Shown here: piece by piece, positions 1-11,419 of the stretch
How the letters are laid out: the number at the start of each line of letters is the position of its first letter
How positions within the stretch are numbered: position 1 is the first letter of the stretch
NCBI GenBank assembly: GCA_022315425.1
Contig: JAIUPT010000038.1
Coordinates: 1,736,001 to 1,800,000 of the forward strand
DNA: 64,000 nt
Source of the DNA: Pseudevernia furfuracea
Taxonomy: Eukaryota; Ascomycota; Lecanoromycetes; Lecanorales; Parmeliaceae
Direction of reading: 5' to 3'
Translations under genes and position numbers: made by a program
The notes under the pieces: model-generated
Database searches by the model: none
What the model was told of the DNA's origin: nothing
Seen by the model: only the letters and a program-made list of their open reading frames with translations

Positions 1-1566
1 CGAGGACGATGGTGGAGCGAAAGCAAGCCACCGATTGCTTAAAGAAAGAATACTAGCATTAGGTCGGCGGGTACCTGCAGCGAGTGCGTCATGCAGTCGC
101 GCGGGGCCAGATTCACTTGAAGAGGTGGACACGCTGCGAGTCTTTCGTGACCCTGTTCGTGTCCACACCTTGCCTAAACATCTGAAGCCTGGTGATTTCT
201 CGGCACTTCCATGGAAAGTTCTCTCAAAGATAAAGACTTCCCCACTGATGCCCGAGCTGATGACGAAAAATCTTCCTTTCGCTTGTATACTTAGATCTCC
301 TACAGGAGCAGGCATGGTAGTATGCAAAGGTCCGCCTTTGATTTCGATCTTCGGACTCCTGAACAGCGTCGTTATATGCTTTCCTTCCCTCAGCGAATAT
401 ATTTCCACAGTAGTCTGGTAATGAGTTATGGCTGCCGCCTGCAGAGCCTGCATCTCCGATCTCGAAGGTTCAAACTCTTCAACTACCGCATTCGTTCCCG
501 GCCTGGATGGAGCAACGGATAAAATATATGGACCATGGACAATGACCGCAACTAATGGCTGGAGCGGTCCGTCACTGATGCACTGAGAGTGGAGGATTTT
601 GGCACCTATCACAGATCCTCGAAGACCCTCTAGGCGACCAACAGAGTCGAAGCGATTCTTACCAATATGATAGATATTCAAGCCATGCTCGAAACCCACT
701 AGCAAGACATTTTCTGTATTCCCAGAGGCTTCGTGCCCAGAAGGCAAGAGGGTGTCAAAAACACAACAGAAGCCCTCACCGGGCACGCGATCTTCTGGTA
801 CCGGTTTGGGATGACCTATGTCGATTTCTGGCGCTGCGTAGTAATGCGCTTGCTGATGGTGGGGCGCTGGTGGATAGTGGGAGTTCTGAGAGTTCATAGA
901 CGGAGGCCTCAAATTGGGAGGAGACGACCCCATGTAGTCGCCAAAGCTCAGATACTCATTGGCCCGCTGTATAGGCGGGCGGTAGGCAGCTCTTGGCGAG
1001 GTTGGAGGAGAGGTATGCGAGAATCCTCCGCGAAGCTCGGGATCAAGGGGTGGGCGATATTCTGGGGGGGATCCGGCTGTGCTGAGTCCGTTCCTGTACT
1101 CTTGTGGAGGACTGCGACCATATGGAATGTTCTGAGCCCATTCCGTTGTAGTTTGGGCGGGTATTTCTGAAGGACGTGTGGGAGAGGAAGCATCCAAAGC
1201 TTCTAGACGAGGAGATGAGACACCGTTAAATAGCGCTGGAGGAGGAGACATTGAAGCATGCAGTTGCGAGAGAATAGAAGGAGGAGAGGTCCTTAAATAC
1301 ACACAGTAGTCAGCGTGATTCCCTCATGCTTGACACAGCCATCCCTGCTGGGCGTGCTGTGTTTACTTGATTTTGACTTACAACTCTTTGGGCAAACCCC
1401 TATGCGACCTCTCCGCATTCTCTCCACCGGTTTCATTTTTCTTCCAACTCTTTCCTTGGCCTTTGCGACTTGGCGAGCGCCTTCTTGAAGCTTCTTCTTG
1501 GTAAAAAGAACCGATCTCTACAGCCGGTTGCTGTTGGCTTGACGCTTGGTCTGACGACGGGGGCAT
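1..1566 (-). CDS. BCAS3-like WD40-type protein (C-terminus beyond window edge)
   Basis: Two coding exons are visible, 1566..1382 and 1291..1; the frame is open to the left edge, so the gene is partial. The intron (1292..1381, 90 bp) has a GTAAGT donor and TTTAAG acceptor, and the exons join in phase. About 490 residues are present: a basic Ser/Arg-rich N-terminus, a long Pro/Ser/Tyr-rich stretch (about residues 65-215), then a folded region with blade-like segments such as FCCVFDTLLPSGHEA and NVLLVGFEHGLNIYHI. This layout fits fungal proteins carrying a BCAS3 domain, relatives of the ATG18/PROPPIN propellers linked in animals to phagophore membranes. The family is recalled from sequence features, not searched. 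A start at the internal ATG at 1251 is possible, but the intron joins so cleanly that the longer model is preferred. Confidence 0.7.
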
Positions 1567-2303
1567 TCAATTTGTAGAGAGAAGTTCAGAGTACGAGATA
1601 CGTAAAGGCGTGTTGCTCATGAACTCCGGAATGAAGAGTGAGTTTGCTGGTCGTTCTCGCCGGGAGGTGAGCAGATGCAGGAAAACCACCTGACCCAAGA
1701 CCTGTTGCCTGGACAGAGCTGGTGACAGTAACAGGCGTGACGACTAATTTCACTTGATTTACTCGTAAGCAGCAAGTTTTGTCTTTATGCAAGCAAAGAG
1801 GGCGAGTTGTGGTGACTGCCCAGAGCTGCAACACTGTTTCCGGCGTCGCCGTGGGGTAGTGGTAGGGGCTCGAGCTGAGTAGCGACGCGGACCAAGAAAC
1901 ATGCGAACGACAAGCTGTGCTGGAAATGCGACTCTATTATCTGCAAGTCTCTACTATAATACAGAGAGGTTTAGATGTCTGGGAGGTCAATGAAGGATGG
2001 AGGGGTCGGTCTCTAGAGAGGAGTCGAGGAGTGGGGGAGGGGCAAGTACTCGGTACCTGGAAGTACCTTATATGTTCAGGGTGAGGGCTTCGCCCTAGTC
2101 CCTAGTCAAGTCATAAAAATGGTCGAATTTGATATGATTAACAATAGCATAAGCATTCTAACAACAACGGTCCACTCTTTCATGAGTATCTATTTGCATT
2201 GTTTAAGAATACATACGATTTGCACTTTTGAGCGCAACTCAAGATCATCGATTCCCATAGATGCCTCCAACCCTGACGATCATTCATTGTCGGCCATGTT
2301 CCT
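1567..2303. other. Intergenic: promoter side of the BCAS3-like gene, 3' side of cwc22
   Basis: No open frame here has coding character; short minus-strand frames near 1586-1834 are low-complexity. The stretch must hold the promoter of the BCAS3-like gene and the 3' end of cwc22, which run in the same direction. Confidence 0.6.
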
Positions 2304-4602
2304 TCAACTGTAGCTGCTACGGCGACGATCTGATCTAGGAGGCGGTGTGCGGCTGCGAGATGAGTATGACGGGCTCCGTCTTCTGCGTTCTCTCCTGGGT
2401 GAAGGGGAACGAGAAACATCTGAGGGTGTTCTAGGTCTCGCTCGGCCAGCGCTACGTCTAGGCGGTGTTCGTCGCTCTCTACCCCTACCAGAGTCCCTTC
2501 GTGGAGGTGTCCGAGAGCGGCTTAGGGAGAATTGACGGCGCCGTGCTGTACGCGAGCGTGATGGTGAACGTGAGTCCGACCGCGACGACGCAGTATACGA
2601 CGAGTACGACGAGTAGCTGGACACCGAGCTCTCTGATTCTGAATCTGGTTCCGGAGGCGCTATCACCGCGGCAGGCTTGGGAGCATTCTTCAAATGCTCC
2701 CTCATCTGCTCTGTCAGTCCACCCATCCCAATGCTAGTAAAGTAATTGATGGAGAAACGTGTGTCGCGAGGATTGTCCAGCGGAAACAAGCCTTCGAAGT
2801 AAGGGCGTTGAAGAGGATCCTTGAGGCGGGTTTGGAGTTTTGCCATACCGAGAGCTTCAGCCAAATCTTGAATCAGAATCTTGATGAATATGCGACTACT
2901 ACTCGTGGTTTCTTCTTCGTTCAGGTGAACGATGGACAGCACATGCCACCCAGTCGCATCAGTCGAGAGCATGTGGCCCCAAAATCGAGCAATGTTGCGA
3001 AGTCTATTAGTCTCGAAGCGATGGATTGTGCTGAAATAATGCTCAAAGCTTGCCTCGAATTCAGTGGTCCAAAGGCGATTGAGCTTCGCGAATCGTTCCC
3101 CTACAAGACCGATGAACTTTGTGTAGGTTTTCTCCTGACTGCAGTATTCCACAATCATGCTTGGAAGCTCAGATTCTTGCCCTGGTGGTAGAGTGATCTT
3201 CATGAGCTTGTGACAGGCTTCTTCGAAATCAACGGTGCTCTTGAGTGTCAAATATATCGTCCTGCGGAGATTGACCAGGTCCGTATTTGTCTGATCCTTG
3301 ATTTCCAACTCTCGTTCCGCGGTTTCATCTGGGCCGCTCTCAGAGCCAGAAACGCTTTCATACTCGTCACCATCTTCTTCTCCATCGGCTTCCCCAAGAA
3401 TCTCGGATTTGAGCTTCCTATAAGCTTCTTCGTGTTCTTCAAATCCAGCGTCGTATTTAAAGATGTTGAGGCCGTCCTCGACGTCCAATTCATCATCTAG
3501 ACCGATGCGATGAGTGATCTGATCTTCTTCCTCTACTAGGTCCAAGTCTTCGGGGATGCTGACGTTTTTCTTGTATTTGTCCTTACGAACCTGGAAAAGG
3601 ACCTCTATCATGTTCTGTGTGCGGGTCTCAATATCTGAGTCGTTCAATATGTGCCGAAACTGGTCAAATATTGCATTCGCAATTGCAGCGTTCATTTCTT
3701 CGAGATGTTGACCGCATTCCTTAGTCAGATTGACTGCAATCTCCACTGAGTCGTCTGTTGGATGGTGAAGCAACAACAAAAGTATCTGCGCCGCTAACGT
3801 CTCGTGACATACCTGTACGTTCGTGAGTTGTGCCAAGAATGTTGTCGAAGCTCGCAAAACCGGCTTGTCGTTCCTTTTAAAAGCTTTCTTGAATTGTACG
3901 ATTAGGCGTTTCACTAGCAGCTCGCCGACCTGAGGAAGTTTTGTGTTGACGATAGCTACCATTGCCGCGTACACTGGAGAAAATGGTAGAGCTTGGGCTT
4001 GAGAGCGTTGAATACTTCTGCAGAATAACCCTGTGATGAGGTCAAAACACTATATTTGAGGTATTGCGAATTATATCGTAGAGACAATTACCTTTTCCAC
4101 GGATGAGGTTTTCTCCGAAGAGCTCTGGCACAATATTTTTTATATTCCCAACACTAACCTTATTGACCAGCCCATTGATACTCTTCTTCAGCGCCTCCCA
4201 CGCCATCCGCTGGTACTCTTTACTAGCCTTATCCGTAACCTGACTCTGCAACGCCCGTAGCCGCGCAGGCGGTACGTAGGTCCCTCCAGAGCGAGCGCTG
4301 AGTAGCTTGTTGTACTCCTTCTTTGCGAGCTCCTGCTTGTCCTCCGCGGTCAGGGGTTTAGAGTCCACAGGTTCCGGAGCACGTGGGCGCAGGCGCTCTG
4401 TGAGATGGCGCTCGCGCTCATCAGCGACTTTTGAGCTGGCGTCTTTGAGGACGGAGCCTCCGCCGAAGCCATTTCGCGCTGGTGAACGACGACGGACTGG
4501 TGAGGGTGAGCGGGACGGGGGGGAGCGTTTACGGGGATTGTAGGATGATGGGTGGATGTCTTGCGGAGGAGGAGTGGGGAGGCGGACTGCTGAGAGCATC
4601 AT
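2304..4602 (-). CDS. cwc22: Pre-mRNA splicing factor Cwc22
   Basis: Spliceosome component that binds eIF4A3 and is needed for the first catalytic step of splicing and for exon-junction-complex deposition. Exons are 4602..4092 and 4030..2304; the 61 bp intron has a GTAATT donor and CACAG acceptor, and the junction restores the conserved segment LFGENLIRGKG-LFCRSI. The product is 745 residues. In order: an Arg/Ser/Pro-rich N-terminus, the YVPPARLRAL motif, a MIF4G domain (about residues 128-310), an acidic linker, an MA3 domain beginning near residue 425 (LRRTIYLTLKSTVDFEE), and an RS-repeat tail from about residue 630. Length and order match fungal Cwc22. It is divergent from dpm2 across a 285 bp spacer. 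Confidence 0.93.
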
Positions 4603-4887
4603 GATGTTGTTCTGAGCATAAGGTGAGGGATGATGGGGATGTTGATTTGAAATTGGTTAGTTGGCCATACCGAGATTTTTGTTCAATCGGGAGTCTTGAA
4701 TTTGAGCTGGAGGTCCTGATGTCCAATGCACTAGCGCCGATTCAGCCTTACGGAACATCGAAATTCATCCGCTGGCCTACTTTAACTTTGAACATTTTCA
4801 ACTCCAGCTCCATGCAGCTTTGACACAGTACACAAGCTCGCTCTTTCGCCACTGCTGGATAATTCACATTCATTCACATATTCCACT
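4603..4887. promoter_or_regulatory. Divergent promoter region between cwc22 and dpm2
   Basis: A 285 bp spacer separates two genes read away from each other, so it should contain both promoters. The side next to dpm2 is C/T-rich, as is common before fungal housekeeping starts. No single element was identified. Confidence 0.5.
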
Positions 4888-5318
4888 ATGGTTCGACACC
4901 CTCAAAACCGGCGCATACGCCTGACTCGCTGACATCTCCTACACAGCTTGACAGACTAGTCGGGCTAGCAATGCTCATCGTAGCGACTACAGTCTTTCTC
5001 TATTATACGACATGGACTCTTCTCATGGTACGCCCTCACCGAATATTTGAATAGCTGTATTCGGCTTTTGCTTTTCATCCCTCTCCCAATTCCTCATAAG
5101 CGTCTGCTAAATACCTCTTCCCTTAGCCCTTCGTCGATCAAGGCCACCCACTCCACGACTTCTTTCCGCCCCGCGTCTGGGCTATTCGCATACCAGTCAT
5201 CCTCATCCTTCTCGCTTCGGCAGTAGTAGGGAGCTTTTTGAGCGCGGTCATGATACGGAGTAACCGGAAGAAAGCAGCGAAGGCGAGGGCGGCGGAGGCT
5301 GGGAAGAAAAAAGCTTAG
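4888..5318 (+). CDS. dpm2: Dolichol-phosphate mannose synthase regulatory subunit DPM2
   Basis: Small ER membrane protein that stabilises and localises dolichol-phosphate mannose synthase, supplying mannosyl donor for N-glycans, O-mannosylation and GPI anchors. Exons are 4888..4890 (start codon only), 4947..5027 and 5127..5318, giving 91 residues. The N-terminus LDRLVG leads into a first membrane helix (LAMLIVATTVFLYYTTWTLL), then PFVDQGHPLHDFFPPR, a second helix (IPVILILLASAVVGSFLSAV) and a Lys/Arg/Ala-rich tail. Human DPM2 is 84 residues with the same two-helix plan. The first intron (56 bp) has an unusual GTTCGA donor but a good CTGAC branch site. Without the ATG-only exon, the conserved N-terminus would have no start codon. 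Confidence 0.88.
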
Positions 5319-5900
5319 GAGAGATGAGGGAGAAGAGAATGGGACAATTGGGAGGACGCGGGCGGAATGGCTGTTTAGTATAGTTTCTGCAGGGTTTGGG
5401 AGGCATAATGTAACGCATTTCAGCGTTCAGTAAGCATGCTGAGAGATTTTTGTAGCACTGACTCGGTGGTTGTGAGAGTTCTGACGAGGTAAGATATGTT
5501 CTCATCAGTACTTTGCAGTCTGTCCTTCGCGGGCAGTTCTAGCCGTTGTAAGGCTACGTGTTCAGTCGCGGTTGCCGACAGGAGCAGAGATGTGGTTCAG
5601 TGCTCCCTCGGTTCTTTCACCAAAATTTGGATTCTCTGGACACTCGGGTCACTCTCTGCAAGTGCACACTAGTGGCACCGTCGACTAATAAATCAATCGT
5701 TCACACGGCAATGACACTGAGACAAAAACAAGCTGCAGGATATTCTGAAGATTTGAGTGAGGTGGACTTGGAGCAATTTTACTATTATTAATACAATTTT
5801 CCAATCCGCCGCAGTTACCGAAACAAAGAGTGGAGTGATATTTTGTAGTATTGCCGGTGCCCAGGAGGCCTGGTACATGCCATCTGCGAATATAGGAAGG
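5319..5900. other. Intergenic between convergent genes
   Basis: About 580 bp between the 3' ends of dpm2 and the RRM-protein gene. Open frames are short and lack codon bias. I see no repeat or RNA gene. Confidence 0.55.
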
Positions 5901-7385
5901 CTAGCCTGGAACAGATCCGTCAACAATGGTCGGCCTATGGATCCTTGATGAAGAGGCCTCACTAATGGTGGAGCAGCCGCTGCTAACCTGTCTTCTAGAA
6001 CCACCATGGCTCAGGTGCACTCTAAGCTTATGTTCTTTGAACTCAAAATTGTTCAATTGATCTTTTGCTTTCTCTGCGTCCTCCTCTTTCGAGAATTTGA
6101 CCGACCATTTGTTGTCATCGCCCCGCTTAGGCCTTTCATGCTGTACGTACCGCGGCATCCTCTGATTCAGTAGCTCGCTGAGCTCCTCGTGAGTCACGCC
6201 GGCTTCGACATTCCGGATGATCACTTTGCAGGCTTCATCGCTTGCTGTATCTTGGAAAGTGTGTGAAGAGCCGGATTGGTTGCGGGAATGTGCAGGTGTG
6301 TATAGATTTGATATACTTGAGACGCTAGAGTTGTAATTTGGATACGGGCTGCCAGGAATGAAGTGGAAGGAACCGTAACTGGAGTTTCTAGCTGGCAAGT
6401 ATGCGTCTGGAATCGCTGATACACTTGAGGTTCTTGATGAGGAAGAAAGTTCGGGTGTGTTGCGCAGCGTCCTTGACAAGTCTGGCAGTTCGCTTGCATC
6501 GCTTACACAGGGTGAGAAAGGTCCTAGACGCTGTTGGTATGGGTCTAGATTTGTAGCGTACGGTGATATATGAGGTGCTAGCGCTACGCCGACATTGTTA
6601 AAAGCATCATGCGTTGGAATGCTAGCGGCGGGAAGAGGCTGTGTAAGAATGCGGCCCTGAGAGGCGTCGAGATTTTTTCCCGTCCCATTTACGACCATAT
6701 TGTTGGTGGGAGGTCCGGTCTGATTTGATCGTGGTCTGAACGGTCCTCTAGAACTTCGTGGCCGGGAGATGCTTGAGTCGGCAGGTGCTGCTGCCGGGGG
6801 ATTGGGTACTGGTGGCCGAAGAATCTCTCCCGTGAATGGATCCTTAGGTCCATCCAATTGCTCGGGCCCGTGTTGGCCAGGTTGATATATCCATGCTTGC
6901 ATTACAACGTCCATGAATCGATGGCCTTGTATCCATTCTACGTTTACTTTTAGCAAGGCTTGGAAACTAACGATCTTCCATACACATACCGAATATTTTG
7001 AAAGCATCGCTTCGCTCTTTGAATTCACAAGTTGCGAAAAGATGCCCAGGGTCAACCACAACCACAACTTTGTAGGCTTTTTCCGGGATATCGGTAAGCC
7101 CATGGTAATGGGCGAGCCCACGGATCTCATCTCGAAGCGGTTTCCAATTTCGTTCCGTTGAAAGATACCCGAGCCGCAGCGGTATCTGTCCCATAGCACC
7201 GCCATCAGTAAGAATATCGGGGACTAGAGCAACAAGTTGTACGGATACCTACCGGACTCAACAGTATGAAAGGCTTCGCACAACTTGCTTGGTCTCCCAG
7301 AGTTCTCTGCATTCTGAGTACGAGAGTTTGATGCTTCTTTGGAATGGAAGTCCAATTCATCAAAACTGAGTTCGGTGTCTGGTCG
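5901..7385 (-). CDS. RRM-domain RNA-binding protein (5' end unresolved)
   Basis: The last exon (6946..5901) is secure: it ends with an RRM containing RNP2-like VIIRNV and RNP1-like KWSVKFSK, preceded by a Ser/Pro/Asn-rich linker. The frame immediately upstream (6990..7223) encodes a second folded segment (MGQIPLRLGYLSTERNW, then FATCEFKERSDAFKIF) that looks like a divergent RRM. It joins the last exon through a 43 bp GTATGT...AAAAG intron in consistent phase. Upstream of 7223 the frame continues only across a 29-nt GT...AG gap (7224..7252) into a stretch open to 7385. Such a gap is very short for an intron, so a different splice or a frame error is possible. No start codon was found. I do not recognise an ortholog. 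Confidence 0.6.
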
Positions 7386-9477
7386 TTAATGCGGATCAAC
7401 AGGGCGACATTCGATAACCGTAACGCCTTTAGTCCGCGGGAACAGTAGGGTTTCGTGGGCACCAGATACGGACAACAAAGAGCTCTTCACGGCCAAAGTT
7501 TTAGGTGACGAAAGAAACTTGTAATGAGGACTGGGACACCAGAGTGGTTTTCAGTATGCGAAATGGGACGACATTCGCACAAATTGATATTGGTTTCACG
7601 AAATAGTCCACAAGCCTCTACAAGGAGACCGTCTGAGGCAAATCGGCGAAACCTGACGTAATCCATGTCAGTCAATCGAGCCCCCAAGACTTTGAATTGA
7701 ACGCGATCAGAAGTCGTCTCGATGATTGCAAGGGAGGAATGAATGTGAAAAATGTGGGAAAGCATGGCTGGCTTCGTCTGAAGACCCTGTCTACTATAAA
7801 ACTGAATGCTTGGAGACACTCGAAGCCTTTCCTGTGGGTATTGCAGCCAGCACAAATCTTCCTGGCGCCTTGGAGGGGGATGGAAAGGCTCAACAAAAGA
7901 CGTTCCTCCTCACCTTAATCATTAGATCAAGCTCTACAAACCCCGACTTCTGTCAAAAATACACGACAGCCGAAATGAAGATGAAGGACAGAGGTGAGCC
8001 TTTTATGTAAAAGCAAGAATCATTTGAAGCTATATGGGGGAAATGGCAAGCTGAGTGAGTAGAAAAGCAATAGTCAAGGATCAAAGTACATATGATGAGA
8101 AGTCTCCAAGAGTCCCAACAACTACACCAGCTGCTCGATTCTGCCGGATGCATAGAAATACCTCGATCGTGGCAAATTTCTCTGACGCCTTTCCGCCTGG
8201 GTCGACTACAGAGGGAAACAGGCCACAGAGTATCCCGAGCTCTTGGGTAGCACACCTAATGCACGCCAAAGCCTGGCCTTAAAGCTAGGAGTATGACCTT
8301 TGATAGACACATGGGAAAATGAACGGAAAACAGCATGCCAAGACTTCATACCTTCGATGGAAGAACTTGATCATGTTCGAATTCACTCGCATTGTGATCT
8401 ACTAATGCTGGACAGAGGCTGTCAAAAGGGTGACAGCGTAGCAACAATGAGACTTGGGAATGCACATGGACGCTTGAGGCGCTTCCGAGAGTCGTTGCCT
8501 GACATACAATGCCGGGAAGACGGGACTCTCGTGCTGCCGCATGCTGCGCTTGGTGGCTGCGTTGCCAAACGGTACCCACTTCCGATCATGATAGATAACC
8601 GGCATCGATCATTGGCGGGGCAGCAATGGCGGTGAGTGAAGGTGGACAGTTAGGCTCCACGGGTGGAGATGAATGAGAGCTGGAGCTCAGAGGTAGTCGA
8701 AAGACAAGGATCCTCTGATAGAATTTGGCCTTTCAGGGCTCTCTACAGAGGACGGCTTTTTATATCCGGACAGCCGAAGATTTTCCGAGAGCCTTGGTTA
8801 AATTACCAATGATCATCCTCACAAAGATACTTTCAGTGCACTACTTGTAGCGCCTCAAACTTACTACAACTTTGTCATAGCGAAAACATTCGTAGCTTGT
8901 GTGATTGTGGTGTTGTTGTGGGCTGAATCTTTTCGTGGTTTTGCTAGTGCCCGGATATTAAGATCCGTCCTAAAATTAGGGATAACTAAAAGCGGCGGCA
9001 TCCTTCCGGCATTGACGATCTCTTGCTTGTTCGGTATGTCACATATGCCATGCCTTGAGTACCGAGAGTACCTACGAAGGGAACCACTGCTGCAACCACT
9101 GCTGCACAAGTCAAACTCTAATAAGACCACGAGATGCAGAATCTTGAACTTGAACAGACGCATGAAAGATACGGAACGTCGGCACTCGGCAGGGAGCAAG
9201 TCAAGACAAAGTAGAAAGGGCTCAACCAAGACAGATGTGAGCTGGGGGAAAGGGCCGGAGATGTTCTTTGAGCAAAGGGAAAAGGCGTAAGTCCGAGGAT
9301 CAGCAATCTAGGCACCTGCAACCATCTCGCTTTCACTTTGGAAATTAAAGGTGGGGGACACATTCATACAGTATCAACGCCCGGGACGCCCTGCTTGTTT
9401 CGCTTCTTGAACACACTGCGACCTCTTACCTTTGCAGCTGCATGCATACGAGCCCCGGAGAATAGCGGCCGGTTTCG
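7386..9477. other. About 2 kb with no recognised gene
   Basis: Many short frames occur on both strands, none with clear codon bias, domains or convincing splice structure. The right part of 7386-7900 may hold the missing 5' exons of the RRM-protein gene. No repeat stands out. Confidence 0.4.
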
Positions 9478-10263
9478 TCACAAGCTGCCTCTCCTGGGGA
9501 AACCGACCCCCTGAACAGCTCCATGATCTGTAAACCATGACACCTTCTCCGCTCCGCCTTCATTGACCAATCCACATGGCAGGCTCCTTCCTTCCTCCGT
9601 ATCCAGGATCTTGCTCAAAATCTCCCTCTTACCGTCACCCGTTGCCACGAAAGCTATCTTGATCCCCCCCGTCACGACCGGTAACGTCAACGTGATTCTC
9701 TTCTTTGGCGGCTTCGGGCTGTCTTCGATGGGTGCCACCCAGGCATCTGATTCGCGCAAAAGTTCATGATTGGGGAAGAGCGAGCATGTATGTCCGTCCG
9801 GCCCGCAGCCCAAGAGAAGGAGGTCGAATATGGGGATCTTGACGCTGTCTTTGGCTGCGAAGGACTTCATCAGAGCGTCTTGATACTGGTCTGCCATCTC
9901 TTGCACATCGTCCATATACTGCACGTCAATGGGATGGACGGTGGGCTTGCCCATACTCTCAGGGATCTTGTCCAACAGCTCATCTTTTAAAACCTTGTAA
10001 TTGCTGTCTCCATGGTCGAGTGGAACAGCTCGTTCATCTGCGAAGAAGACTTCCCATTTGGAGAAGTCCACTTTCCCCACTTCATCGTCTTGGGCAAGCA
10101 GGGCTTTTGTGAGAGTTTTGGGTAGGGAGCCACCCGATACAGCGACCTTGAAGGCGTTATGGCGTTCGAAGCCGGCCGTTTGACACTGGAGGACATACTT
10201 TCGCAAGGATTTGGCGAGGCTGTCAATATCGCCAAATGAATAGAGGTTAGGTTGCTTACCCAT
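9478..10263 (-). CDS. 6-phosphogluconolactonase
   Basis: Hydrolyses 6-phosphogluconolactone in the oxidative pentose phosphate pathway, between glucose-6-phosphate dehydrogenase and 6-phosphogluconate dehydrogenase; cytosolic. It is a single exon of 261 residues, the usual length of yeast SOL3/SOL4-type enzymes. Visible family landmarks are VAVSGGSLP near residue 41, the WEVFFADERAVPLDHGDSN segment near residue 71, and LLLLGCGPDGHTCSLFPNH near residue 148, which carry the phosphate-binding and active-site residues of the NagB/DevB fold. The start ATG at 10263 fits the family N-terminus. Confidence 0.95.
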   Translation of the reverse strand: MGKQPNLYSFGDIDSLAKSLRKYVLQCQTAGFERHNAFKVAVSGGSLPKTLTKALLAQDDEVGKVDFSKWEVFFADERAVPLDHGDSNYKVLKDELLDKIPESMGKPTVHPIDVQYMDDVQEMADQYQDALMKSFAAKDSVKIPIFDLLLLGCGPDGHTCSLFPNHELLRESDAWVAPIEDSPKPPKKRITLTLPVVTGGIKIAFVATGDGKREILSKILDTEEGRSLPCGLVNEGGAEKVSWFTDHGAVQGVGFPRRGSL

Positions 10264-10546
10264 GATTGTGGTGGTTGAAAAGAAGTGTGAAATGTGAACC
10301 GGGTTGGCGGGGTGGTGGCCTGGTGGGGGATGAAGGTTAGGTAGTTACCTACCCGGGAGTTTTCTTTTCCCGCAAAGCCCGCATTACAGCGCATATACTA
10401 CTTTATTGGTGCTATGATCTATGTATTACATCATGGTCTATTGCTTCTCCTATCATATCTTACATCATTGTTTGCTAGAGCGTATCGCTTTTCGAGTGAC
10501 ACGTTTGGATATCCGAAAACTCCGCAAGACCTACCAAATTGACTCC

Positions 10547-10957
10547 TTACCTCTGACTTTTCCCACCCTGTCTTTCCCTTTCCCTTTCCCTCCTACCACT
10601 CGCGCAGCCCTCACCACCAGGCAAAGGCGGAAGTGGCTTATTAACGTACTTGAGCTTCTCATACAGCTGATCTCGCAACTCCATCCTCATCGTGCTAATG
10701 TCTTCATCCGTCCAATCCCTAGCGCGAGCTACCCTGGTCATCTCGCGTCTCTCCTCGTGAAAGTCGGCTATCATCTTCGTTTGCATCTCCCCCGTGCATT
10801 TCGGACAGAATGGTGTCTGTGCGTCGAGGCGGGAGCCGTCGATGCCGCTGACCATCGTGGGGCAACGGTTGGGTTTGGGAGCGTCCCGGCAGAGCACGTA
10901 CTCGATCCTGAGTGGATGCCGGCAATCGGATCCCAGGATGGAAACTAGTTTGCACAT
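10547..10957 (-). CDS. Small Cys-containing hypothetical protein
   Basis: Single-exon frame of 136 residues. Six cysteines fall in the N-terminal 55 residues, including a CPKC pair near residue 51, so it may bind zinc. The middle is charged and helical (HEERREMTRVARARDWTDED) and the tail is Arg/Glu-rich low complexity. Small fungal proteins beginning MC with spaced Cys residues are common, but I do not recognise a named family. The opposite strand is also open, and that frame looks like the shadow. Confidence 0.5.
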   Translation of the reverse strand: MCKLVSILGSDCRHPLRIEYVLCRDAPKPNRCPTMVSGIDGSRLDAQTPFCPKCTGEMQTKMIADFHEERREMTRVARARDWTDEDISTMRMELRDQLYEKLKYVNKPLPPLPGGEGCASGRRERERERQGGKSQR

Positions 10958-11419
10958 TTTTTTTCCCTGCGAGTGTAGACGGTGAATCGGTGGGGGGTTT
11001 TCTGCGATACTTACTGTGCCTGTGGCCGGATTATCGAAGTGTTATGATGCTTGTCGTGATGCTGCTACGAGATCTCTTGTGGCGGCGGAGACCATTGTTA
11101 AAAGGAATAGTACTGGCTTTGTTTCTGTGGTACAAGGGATACGATTGTCATTGTGATAGTGGTCAAAGAATTGAAATCGTGTTTGTACCATCCCTACTGG
11201 ATGCCGATCGAAGCTGTCAAATGGACTCGATCCTTATCTTTGTTCCCTTTCTTTTCGTCCAAAGTAGCCAACTGTGTGTTTTTCGTAATAATGATAGCCA
11301 GGACGTCCGTTGTGGACCAGTCCCAGGGAGATGTGCTCATGAAACAATGACATTGTATCTCGCAAAACAGTACACATTATTCATGATTCAGCCTGACTCG
11401 AAGCCAGCCCATCGCCTCG
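10958..11419. other. Intergenic, no feature seen
   Basis: About 460 bp between the Cys-containing protein and the secreted protein to its right. The overlapping plus-strand frame (10912-11436) has no coding character. Confidence 0.5.

Noticed and set aside
8300..9290. Plus-strand frames of 111 and 129 residues
   Set aside because: No conserved motifs, signal peptide or codon bias; the minus strand is equally open.
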